Shown here piece by piece: positions 27,052 through 35,322 of a stretch of DNA of 64,000 bases. The notes beneath the pieces are model-generated. The model had not been told where the DNA came from and searched no databases. It saw only the letters and a list, made by a program, of their open reading frames with translations. This stretch comes from Rhodococcus opacus (GTDB taxonomy: Bacteria; Actinomycetota; Actinomycetes; Mycobacteriales; Mycobacteriaceae), in assembly GCF_012396235.1 (NCBI RefSeq), contig NZ_JAAXPA010000028.1, positions 46,742-110,741 of the forward strand, written 5' to 3'. The translations under genes were made by a program, and so were the position numbers. Every line of letters begins with the position of its first letter. Position 1 is the first letter of the stretch.

Positions 27052-28143
27052 ATGACCATGACCGACAGCGAATCCCCCACCCCGGCTCCCGTGCACCACG
27101 ACAGTCCGGTGTCGAAGTACGGCGCGCCCAAGGTGATGGTCGCGCTGGTCTTCGGCGTTCTGCTCCTCCAACTCGGCTTCATCCTCAGCTACGTGGCCGC
27201 GTTCCATCAGCCCACGCCCCGCGACATCGAGATCGGTGTCGTCGCAGCGGAGGGACTGCCCGCAGGCACGGACGAGCAGGTCGCCGACCGGCTCGACGCG
27301 ATCGACGGCAGGCCGCTGCGCGCCCGTGTCGTCTCGGACACCGCGGAAGCCCGGCGGCTCCTCCACGACCGCGAGATCCAGGGCGCGTTCGTCATGAATC
27401 CCGTCGGCCCCGACACCCTGATCACCGCGAGCGCAGGCGGCAGCTCCATCTCCAGCGCGCTCGAATCGGTCTTCACCCAGGTGGAGAACAGTCAGGGTCG
27501 CCAGTTCACGCTCCGCGACGAAATTCCGGTCGGCGTGCACGACAACCGCGGACTCTCCGGCTTCTATCTGGCGGTCGGCTGGGTGGTCGGCGGCTACCTG
27601 CTCGCGGCGGCGATCGGCCTGTTCATCGGCGCCCCGCGAACCCTGCGTCAGGCGTCCGCTCACACGGCTGTCCTGTTCGGGTACGCCGTGCTGTCCGGCG
27701 CCCTCGGCGCCCTGATCGCCACTCACGTGCTCGGCACGTTCGCAGGACACTGGTTCCCGCTGTGGCTACTCGGAACAGGCGTCGTCTTCGGCACCGCCGT
27801 GTTCACGCTGGGGTTGCGCGCCTCGGTCGGCATCCTCGCCGTCCCCCTCGCGATCGCCGTCTTCGTCATTCTGGGCAATCCCAGCGCCGGCGGGGCGTTC
27901 GGTTCGAACGTCATCCCCGCCTTCTACGCGGCCATCGGACGCTGGATCACCCCGGGCGCCGGCACCGAGGGAATTCGCAGCATCGTGTACTTCGACGACG
28001 TGGGGCTGGGACAGCCCGCGCTCGCCCTCGCGCTCTACTCGGCGGTCGGGCTCGGACTGCTGTTCGGGTTCACCGCCCGGCGCCTCCGGAAGCCGGAATC
28101 GACTACGCCCCGTTCCGATGTCGTGTCGGACGACGCTTCTTGA
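27052..28143 (+). CDS. ABC-2/YhgE-like membrane protein, putative exporter
   Basis: The 363-residue protein has one membrane segment near residues 27-50, a large extracytoplasmic domain to about residue 170 and five further segments. That topology is typical of YhgE/Pip or ABC-2-type permeases. No ATPase gene is adjacent. ATG at 27052 has GAGGA upstream. As the divergent partner of a TetR gene it is the likely target of repression. Transport substrate is unknown. Confidence 0.72.
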   Translation: MTMTDSESPTPAPVHHDSPVSKYGAPKVMVALVFGVLLLQLGFILSYVAAFHQPTPRDIEIGVVAAEGLPAGTDEQVADRLDAIDGRPLRARVVSDTAEARRLLHDREIQGAFVMNPVGPDTLITASAGGSSISSALESVFTQVENSQGRQFTLRDEIPVGVHDNRGLSGFYLAVGWVVGGYLLAAAIGLFIGAPRTLRQASAHTAVLFGYAVLSGALGALIATHVLGTFAGHWFPLWLLGTGVVFGTAVFTLGLRASVGILAVPLAIAVFVILGNPSAGGAFGSNVIPAFYAAIGRWITPGAGTEGIRSIVYFDDVGLGQPALALALYSAVGLGLLFGFTARRLRKPESTTPRSDVVSDDAS

Positions 28144-28177
28144 TGTCGTACCGGGGGAATGGACCTACTCTTGGTTC

Positions 28178-28651
28178 ATGCCGACGCCCCTGCACCCCCA
28201 CGCCGCGCATGTCGCCGAGACTCTGATCGCGCGAGGGCACCATGGGGTGATCGTGACCCAGCCCGACTCCACCCACTCCGCGGCCGAGGCGGCGGAGTCT
28301 CTGGGGGTCGATATCGGGGCCATCACCAAGTCGCTGGTGTTCCTCCTGGACGACGACCCGATCCTGCTCCTCGTGTCGGGGGCGCACGAGGTGGATCTGA
28401 CGAACACGGGCAAACGACTGCAGGGAAATCTGACCCGGGCGCCCCTCGACATGGTTCGGATCGCCACCGGCCAGCCGATCGGGGGTATCGCGCCGCTCGG
28501 ACATCCCACGAACCTTCCGACGTACGTCGACAACGCCCTGTCGGAGTACGCGGAACTGTGGGCGGCCGCCGGGCACCCGGACACGGTCTTCCGCACGTCG
28601 TTCTCGGAGTTGGTGCGGATCACCGCGGGTCTGGCGATCGACGTCGACTGA
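28178..28651 (+). CDS. YbaK/EbsC-type aminoacyl-tRNA deacylase-like protein
   Basis: The 157-residue protein matches the YbaK/ProRS editing-domain family, which hydrolyses mischarged aminoacyl-tRNA. AITKSLVFLLDDDPILLLVSG contains the conserved lysine, and the C-terminal IGGIAPLGHP is the family's glycine-rich element. TACTCT ends six bases before the ATG at 28178 and no Shine-Dalgarno is present, so the mRNA is probably leaderless. The tRNA specificity is not evident. Confidence 0.87.
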   Translation: MPTPLHPHAAHVAETLIARGHHGVIVTQPDSTHSAAEAAESLGVDIGAITKSLVFLLDDDPILLLVSGAHEVDLTNTGKRLQGNLTRAPLDMVRIATGQPIGGIAPLGHPTNLPTYVDNALSEYAELWAAAGHPDTVFRTSFSELVRITAGLAIDVD

Positions 28652-28692
28652 ATCCCAGGCTGTTCACGCCCCTATAGTTGACGTCAGATCTC

Positions 28693-29325
28693 GTGAACGA
28701 GAATGACACAGTGCCCGCACGGGCCGACCCGGAGAATGATTTGTCCGACAGAGCCGAGAACGCCGAAACCGTCGATGGTTCGGACCTCCCCCGCGACCAT
28801 CGACTCGCCCCCGGAATCTGCGCCGAGGATTACCGCGCAGCACTGCGTCGACACCCGGCGGGCGTCACCATCGTGACCCTCGATTCGGGGTCCGGCCCGG
28901 TCGGCTTCACGGCGTCCTCGTTCTCCTCGGTCTCACTGGACCCGCCGTTGGTGTCGTTCAACATCGCGAACACCTCCTCCAGCATCGATGCACTTCATTC
29001 CGCGGATTCGCTGGTGATCCACCTGCTCGGGGAACACCAGCAGCACCTGGCTCAGCGCTTCTCCCGAAGCGCCGACCAGCGGTTCGCCGACGAGTCGCTC
29101 TGGGCGCGACTCGACACCGGCGAACCGGTCCTCCACGGAACTCCCAGCTGGTTGCGGGTCATCGTGGACCAGCTGATTCCCGTCGGCGATCACACGCTCG
29201 TCATCGGCCTCGTCACCCGCGTCCATGCCGAGGCAGACGACGATTCCGCCTCGGCTCCCCTGCTGTACCACGAGGGCCGGTACTACCGGCCCACTCCGCT
29301 CGGTTCAGCGAACAACGGCAACTGA
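28693..29325 (+). CDS. Flavin reductase-like protein (FMN-binding)
   Basis: The product (about 210 residues) is a flavin reductase-like domain preceded by about 45 acidic residues. Signatures include RRHPAGVTIVTL, GFTASSFSSVSLDPPLVSF and FNIANTSSS. Such enzymes supply reduced FMN to two-component monooxygenases. A TATAGT box at 28673-28678 places the transcription start near 28685, which favours the GTG at 28693; a GTG at 28711 is possible. It is convergent with a luciferase-like C-terminal domain gene, so a functional link is possible but not shown. Confidence 0.87.
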   Translation: MNENDTVPARADPENDLSDRAENAETVDGSDLPRDHRLAPGICAEDYRAALRRHPAGVTIVTLDSGSGPVGFTASSFSSVSLDPPLVSFNIANTSSSIDALHSADSLVIHLLGEHQQHLAQRFSRSADQRFADESLWARLDTGEPVLHGTPSWLRVIVDQLIPVGDHTLVIGLVTRVHAEADDDSASAPLLYHEGRYYRPTPLGSANNGN

Positions 29326-29330
29326 TCTGG

Positions 29331-29957
29331 TCAGGATGCCAGTACCCGCTCGCGGAGGGGGAGGTCGAAACGACGCAGTGCTTCGTCGACGGCGGCGGCG
29401 GAGGTGACGAGACCTCGCTCCTCCAGCCACGGGAGCGTGCCGTCGACGAGCTGCTCCAGAACCCTGGGCAGCGACAGCGGCAGCACGGTCACACCGTCGG
29501 CGACGCCGGCCGCCTGGATGTCGGCGATGAGCCCGGCGAGGCCGACCGGAGTTCCGATGTACTGCAACGACACCGGAGCACGCGGTGCATCCAGTGCGCT
29601 GTCGAGGAGGGCCAGCTCCTTGCGCGCGGCGCGGGCCTCTCCGGCAATGAGCACCTCGAGGTCCACCAGGACGGTGACGCTGTCGGGGTCGCGACCGTCG
29701 GCGACGAGTTCGGCGCGGATCCGCGCGCGTTCCTGCTGCGCCTCACGCAGATCGGACGCCCGGATCCGGACGACGTTCGGCGGGAACGACGTGAGGTCGA
29801 GCTGATCCGTCGAGTCTGCGGTCAGGTCCACCCAGTAGTCCGCGCCGTTGATCGGCCGGGTGCCCGGGGCACCCTCGGCCGCCGGGTGATGGCCGGAACC
29901 GGTCAGTTCGACGGCGACGCGAAGGGGACGGGATACGAAGGCATTGTCTCGAGACAT
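29331..29957 (-). CDS. Stand-alone luciferase-like (LLM) C-terminal domain protein
   Basis: The 208-residue product resembles only the C-terminal part of NtaA/SnaA/DszA-type flavin monooxygenases. The closest stretch is GTPVGLAGLIADIQAAGVAD followed by VLPLSLPRVLEQLVDG and ending LPWLEERGLV. The N-terminal half of the TIM barrel that binds flavin is absent, so it may be a remnant, an accessory subunit or an enzyme of changed function. The frame is intact and the ATG at 29957 has GAGGAA upstream, which argues against a dead fragment. A leader-peptide ORF lies upstream, and a cysteine desulfurase gene precedes that. Confidence 0.7.
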   Translation of the reverse strand: MSRDNAFVSRPLRVAVELTGSGHHPAAEGAPGTRPINGADYWVDLTADSTDQLDLTSFPPNVVRIRASDLREAQQERARIRAELVADGRDPDSVTVLVDLEVLIAGEARAARKELALLDSALDAPRAPVSLQYIGTPVGLAGLIADIQAAGVADGVTVLPLSLPRVLEQLVDGTLPWLEERGLVTSAAAVDEALRRFDLPLRERVLAS

Positions 29958-30006
29958 AGGGGTTCCTCGGGAATGACGTGTGAATGAAACGGAGCTGGAA
30001 GAACGG

Positions 30007-30075
30007 TCAGCTCGAACACATACCCGAGGCGGTTCGGCACAGATCGACATGCCGACGGCACCAGTGAGCAATCAT
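30007..30075 (-). CDS. Cysteine-responsive-type leader peptide (RRHVDL family)
   Basis: A 22-codon ORF (ATG at 30075, TGA at 30007-30009) contains RRHVDLCR, three cysteines at positions 6, 13 and 20, and ends CSS. GGGAG precedes the ATG. Actinobacterial genomes carry many such short peptides with an RRHVDLxR core and late cysteines, upstream of sulfur-assimilation and flavin monooxygenase genes, where they are regarded as attenuator leaders. Its stop lies 49 bases before the ATG of the luciferase-like gene, the expected spacing for translational or transcriptional attenuation. Confidence 0.72.
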   Translation of the reverse strand: MIAHWCRRHVDLCRTASGMCSS

Positions 30076-30103
30076 TGTGCTCCCAGCCTGCGATGCCATG
30101 TGG

Positions 30104-31399
30104 TCATACTAGCGCGTCTCGCGAAAAACGCGTCTCCGGCACCGGATTCCACTGGCCGCTCTCCTTGGCGTAGGTCCAGCTCCTGCGCCCCGCCACCAGC
30201 GTGCGCACCGCGTCGACCAGCCGATCCACGTCCCCGGAGCAGCTTCCGAGACCCACACTCACTCGCACGGCGCCGTCGGGCCGGCCGAGGCGTCCCAGCA
30301 GCGGATGGGCGCAGAACCGCCCGTCGCGAACTCCGATTCCGTGTTCGGCGGAGAGGTAGGCGGCGATCTCTCCGGGTTCGAACCCGTCGATCGTGAACGT
30401 CACGATCCCCACGGTGTCGGGGGCGTCCGACCACAGCCGCAGGAACTCCAGGCCGTCGACGGAGCCGAGGCCGTCGAGGAGGCGGCGGGTGAGCGCCGCC
30501 TCGTGTTCGGCCACCGTGCCGAAGTCCAGCTCGGACAGCGCATCGCACGCGGCGGCGAGCGCCGCCGCGCCGAGCACGTTGGGGGTTCCCGCCTCGTGCC
30601 GGGCAGGGGCGGGCGCCCACTGGGTGGATTCGACGGTCACGTTCCGGACCGCGCCGCCGCCTGCGAGGTAGGGCTCGGCGGCGTCGAGCCAGTCCCGGCG
30701 GCCGACCAGCACGCCGGCGCCGAAGGGTGCATACAGCTTGTGCCCGGAGAAGGCGAGGTAGTCGACGCCCCACTCCTCGACGTCGATGCGGCGGTGCGGC
30801 GCGAGCTGAGCGGCGTCGACGAGAATCCGTGCGCCGCAACGATGCGCCACCTCGGCGAGGGCTGCGATCGGCAGCACCTCGCCCGTCACGTTGGACGCTC
30901 CCGTCACCGCGAGCAGGGCGGTGGGCTTGGAGCACAGTTCGGCGACGAGCAGGCGGACGGTCTCGTCCAGCGTGTCCGCCGCCTGCACGACGCGAGAGTT
31001 CTTCCACGGCAGCAGGTTCGCGTGGTGCTCGATGTCGAGGACCACGGTGCTGCCGGGGACGCAGCCGGCGAGCAGATTCAGCGAGTCGGTCGTGTTCCGG
31101 GTGAAGACCACCACCTGGTCCTCGCCCGCTCCGACGAACCGGGCCACCGAGTCGCGGGCCTTCTCGTAGCACTCGGTCGACACCCGCGACGCGTAGCCGG
31201 CGCCGCGATGCACGCTGGAGTACGTCGGAAGCAGCGCCCCGATTCGATCGGTCACCTGCGCCAACGCCGGCGCACTGGCGGCGTAGTCGAAGTTGACGTA
31301 CGCGCAGTCGCCACCTTGAACGAGCGGAACCCGCAGGTCGGAGCCCGAAACCTGGGCCAGGGGGGCAACACACACGTCAGCGGTCAATACAGCAGTCAT
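30104..31399 (-). CDS. Cysteine desulfurase-like class V aminotransferase
   Basis: The 431-residue PLP enzyme resembles SufS/CsdA. K221 in FSGHKLYAPFG binds PLP, VDAAQLAPH carries the conserved Asp, His and Gln that contact the cofactor, and RFCAHPLL places a cysteine at 363 where SufS has its persulfide cysteine. It should release sulfur from cysteine, although no other Suf or Isc genes are nearby. ATG at 31399 is seven bases from an AGGGA ribosome site; a GTG at 31402 is too close. The gene lies directly downstream of a SAM-IV riboswitch, so SAM level should control it. Confidence 0.85.
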   Translation of the reverse strand: MTAVLTADVCVAPLAQVSGSDLRVPLVQGGDCAYVNFDYAASAPALAQVTDRIGALLPTYSSVHRGAGYASRVSTECYEKARDSVARFVGAGEDQVVVFTRNTTDSLNLLAGCVPGSTVVLDIEHHANLLPWKNSRVVQAADTLDETVRLLVAELCSKPTALLAVTGASNVTGEVLPIAALAEVAHRCGARILVDAAQLAPHRRIDVEEWGVDYLAFSGHKLYAPFGAGVLVGRRDWLDAAEPYLAGGGAVRNVTVESTQWAPAPARHEAGTPNVLGAAALAAACDALSELDFGTVAEHEAALTRRLLDGLGSVDGLEFLRLWSDAPDTVGIVTFTIDGFEPGEIAAYLSAEHGIGVRDGRFCAHPLLGRLGRPDGAVRVSVGLGSCSGDVDRLVDAVRTLVAGRRSWTYAKESGQWNPVPETRFSRDALV

Positions 31400-31406
31400 C
31401 ACGACA

Positions 31407-31426
31407 TCCCTCGTAGTCAGGGACTC
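31407..31426 (-). promoter_or_regulatory. Ribosome-site sequestering hairpin (riboswitch expression platform)
   Basis: On the minus strand TCCCT (31419-31423) can pair with AGGGA (31407-31411), the ribosome site of the desulfurase gene. An overlapping GAGTCC (31421-31426) can pair instead with GGACTC at the 3' end of the aptamer (31450-31455). The two pairings are mutually exclusive, giving a simple on/off switch for translation. Confidence 0.6.
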
Positions 31427-31448
31427 GTCGCAGGGTCGGTGCCCTCTC

Positions 31449-31565
31449 GGAGTCCGCGCTTGCCGGATCCGGTATGGACCTCAGCCTGGTCGTCACCCGG
31501 AGCACCCCGCCGCGGTGGAGGGTTGCCGACCAGCAAGCCGGGGCTTGACGCTGGTACTCGTGACC
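31449..31565 (-). ncRNA. SAM-IV riboswitch
   Basis: The transcribed strand begins GGTCACGAGTACCAGCGTCA, continues AAGCCCCGGCTTGCTGG, then CGGCAACCCTCC and GGTGGGGTGC, and ends GGCAAGCGCGGACTCC. This run of segments is characteristic of the actinobacterial SAM-IV S-adenosylmethionine aptamer, with its GGTCA/TGACC closing stem, the CCAGC/GCTGG stem and the 3' pseudoknot GGCAAGCGCGG. It lies about 50 bases upstream of the desulfurase start on the same strand. SAM binding is expected to switch the gene off. Confidence 0.88.
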
Positions 31566-31645
31566 TGTTTCGAAGATTGCAGGATCGACGCGCAGTTGTC
31601 AACCCGAAATCCGGGAGCGTCCGGGATCCGGGGTGAGAACTCGCG

Positions 31646-32893
31646 TCAGTTGGGGGTCACCCCGAGGAGCGGGGCGAGCTGATTGGCAATCGGGTTGAGG
31701 TCCAACTTGTTCGGATCCTTCTTGGGGGTGGAGTCCCACGGCTGTACGGTGGCGGGGTCTCCGAACACGATCCGGTTCGCGCTCCGGACACCGGTGAGAC
31801 TGCCCTGCGGAGCTTCGCAGGATGCGGCGGTGTTCTGCGGGAAGTCCTGCTGCGTGTCGTCGAAGTTCGGGTCGTTCCGCTTCATCTCCTGGAGGATCGC
31901 CTGGGTACCCTCGTAGCCGACGGTGCACGACGGCGGATTGTTGGTCTCTGCCACCAGGCCCAGGTGAACGGTTCCGTCGTCGGGCGCAATGGTCGAAGAC
32001 GCGGCCGCCACGCCGGGCAAATACACGAACAGCGTCTGCAGGGCGGTGGCCTGCACCGAGATCGCCTTCGCCGTGGCGGACAGGTTGGCGAGGTTCGTCG
32101 TGGCACCCGGCCCGGCCTCCGAGACGAGTTGCCCTAGTCGATCGCTCGCCGGATTTCCGTTGTCGATCAGCCGCCGGACGTCCGGGTCGCTGCTGCGCAG
32201 CCGATCCGCGAGCGAGTCCAGGTCGGCGCTGAAATCCTTGATCGCCGACGACTGTTCGGACTGCGTTCCCAAGACGGTGCGGCCGTCGCGCACCAAAGCC
32301 ACTGTCCGATCGAGCGATTCGGCGCCCGACGCCGACAGCCCGGACAACGAATCCGCGAGCGACCGAAGGTCTTCGCCCTTGCCGTCGAACGCCGCCCCGA
32401 GTTCCGTCACGACGGTGTGGAGCGCGTCGATCGGCACGGATTCCGTCAATCCCTGTGTGCTGGCGAGCAATTCTTCGACGGGAACCGGCGTCGACGTGTC
32501 GGCGGCGGCGATACGGGATCCGTCCGTCAGGTACGGCCCGCGATCGGTGGCGGGCTGAAGGTCGACGTACTGCTCGCCGATCGCCGACCTGTTGGCCACG
32601 ACGGCTTTCGCGGAGGCGGGAATGCCGGGCGCGCTCGTGTCGATCCTCAGTTCGACGACGACGCTGTCCGCGGTCAGGGACATGCCCCCGACGCGGCCGA
32701 CCGGCACGCCGCGGTACGTGACTTCCGCATTGGTGAAGATGCCGCCCGACGTCTCCAATTCGAGGTGCACGGTGTATTCGCCGAACCCGAGGAGATTGCC
32801 CAGGCGCACGTAGTTGGCACCCACGTAGACGAGGCCCATGAGGGCCACGAGAACGAAGCCGATCAGCTGCCACCGGACGAGCGGCGACCTCAC
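31646..32893 (-). CDS. Orphan MCE-family (MlaD-like) lipid transport protein
   Basis: The 415-residue protein has one N-terminal membrane anchor (about residues 7-28), an MCE domain (about 35-115; YTVHLELETSGGIFTNAEVTYRGVPVG) and a long helical and C-terminal tail with a conserved CTVGYEGTQ cysteine region. Mce proteins form periplasmic lipid-transfer assemblies, usually as sets of six with two YrbE permeases. None of these partners is adjacent, so this is an orphan. GTG at 32893 is preceded by GAGGGTG. About 296 bases upstream are non-coding and contain an AT-rich ATATATATCTAAT stretch near 33032-33044. Confidence 0.88.
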   Translation of the reverse strand: MRSPLVRWQLIGFVLVALMGLVYVGANYVRLGNLLGFGEYTVHLELETSGGIFTNAEVTYRGVPVGRVGGMSLTADSVVVELRIDTSAPGIPASAKAVVANRSAIGEQYVDLQPATDRGPYLTDGSRIAAADTSTPVPVEELLASTQGLTESVPIDALHTVVTELGAAFDGKGEDLRSLADSLSGLSASGAESLDRTVALVRDGRTVLGTQSEQSSAIKDFSADLDSLADRLRSSDPDVRRLIDNGNPASDRLGQLVSEAGPGATTNLANLSATAKAISVQATALQTLFVYLPGVAAASSTIAPDDGTVHLGLVAETNNPPSCTVGYEGTQAILQEMKRNDPNFDDTQQDFPQNTAASCEAPQGSLTGVRSANRIVFGDPATVQPWDSTPKKDPNKLDLNPIANQLAPLLGVTPN

Positions 32894-33104
32894 CGTCCAC
32901 CCTCGATGTCGCGTCGCCCGAACGCCGTCCCCGCTGCGGCGAGCCGGCACCGGTTCGCGAAACGACTGGTGATGGCGGCGGCAGACACAGGCACTCCGAT
33001 GACAGAGGGATACATGAGACAAGCGGTCACATATATATCTAATCCGGTCGGCTTAGCAGCGCAAACTCCGAGCCACCCTCGGTGGCGCACGTCACTTGCC
33101 TGGC

Positions 33105-33133
33105 TTGACTGAATTTTCAGTTTGGAATATCTT
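33105..33133 (+). promoter_or_regulatory. Promoter with embedded operator for the agmatine operon
   Basis: TTGACT (33105-33110), a 17-base spacer and TATCTT (33128-33133) form a near-consensus promoter. The palindrome ACTGAATTTTCAGT (33108-33121) overlaps the -35 box and spacer and is a good site for the TetR protein encoded as the operon's second gene. Confidence 0.6.
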
Positions 33134-33189
33134 CGGTACCCACCAGGACGTGATGACAGTCACCTCCGCCCCGGAATGTGAGGTCCGCA

Positions 33190-34671
33190 GTGTCCACGAA
33201 TCTCGACCCGACGACGCCCCTCGGCGACACCGCCCCCTCCCCGCCGGAGGACCGCTTCGGACACGTCGAGACGATCGGCGTGGAATACATCCCCGAATCG
33301 GAACGCGATTCGCGACCGCTCAACATGCTCGCCGTGTTCTTCGGCGGCAACCTGGCGTTCTCGGTGATCGTGTTCGGCTGGCTCCCCATCACGTTCGGAC
33401 TCGGGTTCGGCAGCGCGATCGCGGCCAGCGCGGTCGGCATCGGGCTCGGCACGCTCCTCATCGCCCCCTTGTCGCTCCTGGGCCCGCGCACCGGCACGAA
33501 CAACACCGTGTCGAGTGGTGCGCACTTCGGGGTGAGCGGACGGATGATCGGCTCGGGGCTCACATTGCTCTTCGCCCTCGCGTACGCCGCGATCGCGGTC
33601 TGGACCTCGGGTGACGCGCTGATCGCCGCCGCCCACCGCCTACTCGGTACACCGGTCGACAACGGCATGCTCGCCCTCGGCTACGGCATCATCGCCGCCG
33701 AGATCGTGGCCGTCGCCCTGTTCGGCCACGGCACGGTGGTCGCGCTCCAGAAATTCGTGCTGCCCGTCGTCGCCGCGCTGCTCCTGCTCGGTGTGTTCGC
33801 GTTCGGTGGTCGCTTCGTCGGCGGGGCGGGCAGCGGCGACTATCTCCTCGGCGGATTCTGGCCCACCTGGATTCTGGCCGTGGTCCTTGCGGTCGGCGGG
33901 CCGCTGTCGTATGCCCCGACGCTCGGCGACTACAGCAGGCGGATCTCCCGGGTGCGGTTCGGCGACCGTTCGATCGTCGCGGCCACCATGGCAGGCATCT
34001 TCTTCGGGCTGTTCCTGACCGCGGCTTTCGGCTCGTTCACCGCGTCGACCTTCACCACGCTGAGCGACTCCTACGTTGCCGACCTGGTGGCGGAGGCGCC
34101 CGGTTGGTACGTGCTGCCGATCGTCCTCATCGCCCTCGCGGGAGGACTCGGGCAGGGCGTCCTCAACGTCTACGCCAGCGGCCTCGATCTGGAAGCGCTC
34201 ATCCCCCGGTTGCGCCGAGTCCACACCACGCTGATCACGTCGGCGCTCGCCGTTGCCCTGCTCTACATCGGCGTGTTCGTCGTCGACGCCGTCGATTCGA
34301 TCACCGCGATGACCCTGGTGCTCAACGGTTTCGCCGCGCCGTGGGTGGCGATCAACGTCGCCGGCTTCCTCGTTGCGAGGCAAGGGCAGTACGACGCGGT
34401 CGACCTCCAGGTCTTCAACCTGGGCCGCAAGGGCGGGCGCTACTGGTTCACCGGCGGCTGGAATCTGCGCGCCGTCATCCCGTGGGCGGCCGGATCCGTG
34501 TTCGGCGTCCTCGCCGTCGACACGTCGCTGTACTCCGGGCCCCTTGCCGACATCGCGCACGGTGTCGATGTCAGTCTTGTCGGATCGTCGGCCATCGCCG
34601 TGGCCGGCTACCTCGTCGCGCTGCGACTGTGGCCCGAACACGTGGCCCCGGTCGAGGCGCCGACGTCCTAG
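33190..34671 (+). CDS. NCS1-family permease, probable polyamine or base transporter
   Basis: The 493-residue protein has about 12 membrane segments and NCS1 hallmarks (FFGGNLAFSVIVFGWLP, GPRTGTNNTVSSGAHFG, SYAPTLGDYSRRI). Most NCS1 members import purines, pyrimidines or hydantoins. Its place as first gene of an agmatine operon suggests agmatine or a related guanidine compound instead, which is inference. I selected GTG 33190 because GAGG lies six bases upstream; GTG 33178 is alternative. Confidence 0.85.
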   Translation: MSTNLDPTTPLGDTAPSPPEDRFGHVETIGVEYIPESERDSRPLNMLAVFFGGNLAFSVIVFGWLPITFGLGFGSAIAASAVGIGLGTLLIAPLSLLGPRTGTNNTVSSGAHFGVSGRMIGSGLTLLFALAYAAIAVWTSGDALIAAAHRLLGTPVDNGMLALGYGIIAAEIVAVALFGHGTVVALQKFVLPVVAALLLLGVFAFGGRFVGGAGSGDYLLGGFWPTWILAVVLAVGGPLSYAPTLGDYSRRISRVRFGDRSIVAATMAGIFFGLFLTAAFGSFTASTFTTLSDSYVADLVAEAPGWYVLPIVLIALAGGLGQGVLNVYASGLDLEALIPRLRRVHTTLITSALAVALLYIGVFVVDAVDSITAMTLVLNGFAAPWVAINVAGFLVARQGQYDAVDLQVFNLGRKGGRYWFTGGWNLRAVIPWAAGSVFGVLAVDTSLYSGPLADIAHGVDVSLVGSSAIAVAGYLVALRLWPEHVAPVEAPTS

Positions 34672-34699
34672 GACGACACGAACCGAAGGAGATTCACCG

Positions 34700-35320
34700 A
34701 TGAGCGAGCGACGCGATGCGATTCTGAAGGCCAGCGCCACGGCCATTGCCCAACGAGGTATCCGCGGGCTTCGCGTCAACGATGTCGCGGAGGTCGCGGG
34801 CGTGTCGCCGGGACTGCTGTACTACCACTTCAAGGATCGCATCGGCCTCCTCGAGGCCGCCCTGAACCACATCAACGACCGTGCCCGCGCCTACCGCAGC
34901 GAGGGTGAGGGATCCGGCGACTCCGCTCGCGACCGGCTCACCCGCTCCCTCCTCGGCGAGATCCAGGACCGCCCCGAGGTCGTGGAGAACTCGTTGGCCT
35001 GGAACGAGTTACGCGCCTCCGCCGTGTACGAGGAGGCGCTGCGGGAGCCGCTCGCACGGACCACCGCGGCGTGGGTGTCGGAGATCGCCGACGCGATCAC
35101 GCAGGCGCAGGTCACCGGCGAGATCTCCCGCTCGCTCGACCCCCAGGCCACCGCGGTCACGATGACCGCCCTCGTCGAGGGCCTGTCCGGGCGGTGGCTC
35201 TGCAAGGAGATCTCCACCGAGGACGCCCGCTCCCATCTGCTCGGCGCGATCGACGTCGTGATGTCCGAGCCCACCCCCCACACACCCGACACTCCCGTCA
35301 CATCCAGACCGAAGGAATAA
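34700..35320 (+). CDS. TetR-family regulator of the agmatine operon
   Basis: The 206-residue protein has an N-terminal HTH (IAQRGIRGLRVNDVAEVAGVSPGLLYYHF, residues about 18-46) typical of TetR/BetI-like regulators. It lies 28 bases after the permease and two bases before aguB, so it is part of the operon it probably controls through the palindrome at 33108-33121. AAGGAGAT precedes the ATG at 34700. Confidence 0.9.
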   Translation: MSERRDAILKASATAIAQRGIRGLRVNDVAEVAGVSPGLLYYHFKDRIGLLEAALNHINDRARAYRSEGEGSGDSARDRLTRSLLGEIQDRPEVVENSLAWNELRASAVYEEALREPLARTTAAWVSEIADAITQAQVTGEISRSLDPQATAVTMTALVEGLSGRWLCKEISTEDARSHLLGAIDVVMSEPTPHTPDTPVTSRPKE

Positions 35321-35322
35321 CG

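Noticed and set aside
28680..28687. TGACGTCA palindrome before the flavin reductase, also seen before the hydrolase
   Set aside because: At eight bases it could occur by chance and the flanks differ from the hydrolase leader; kept only as part of the shared-leader finding for the hydrolase.
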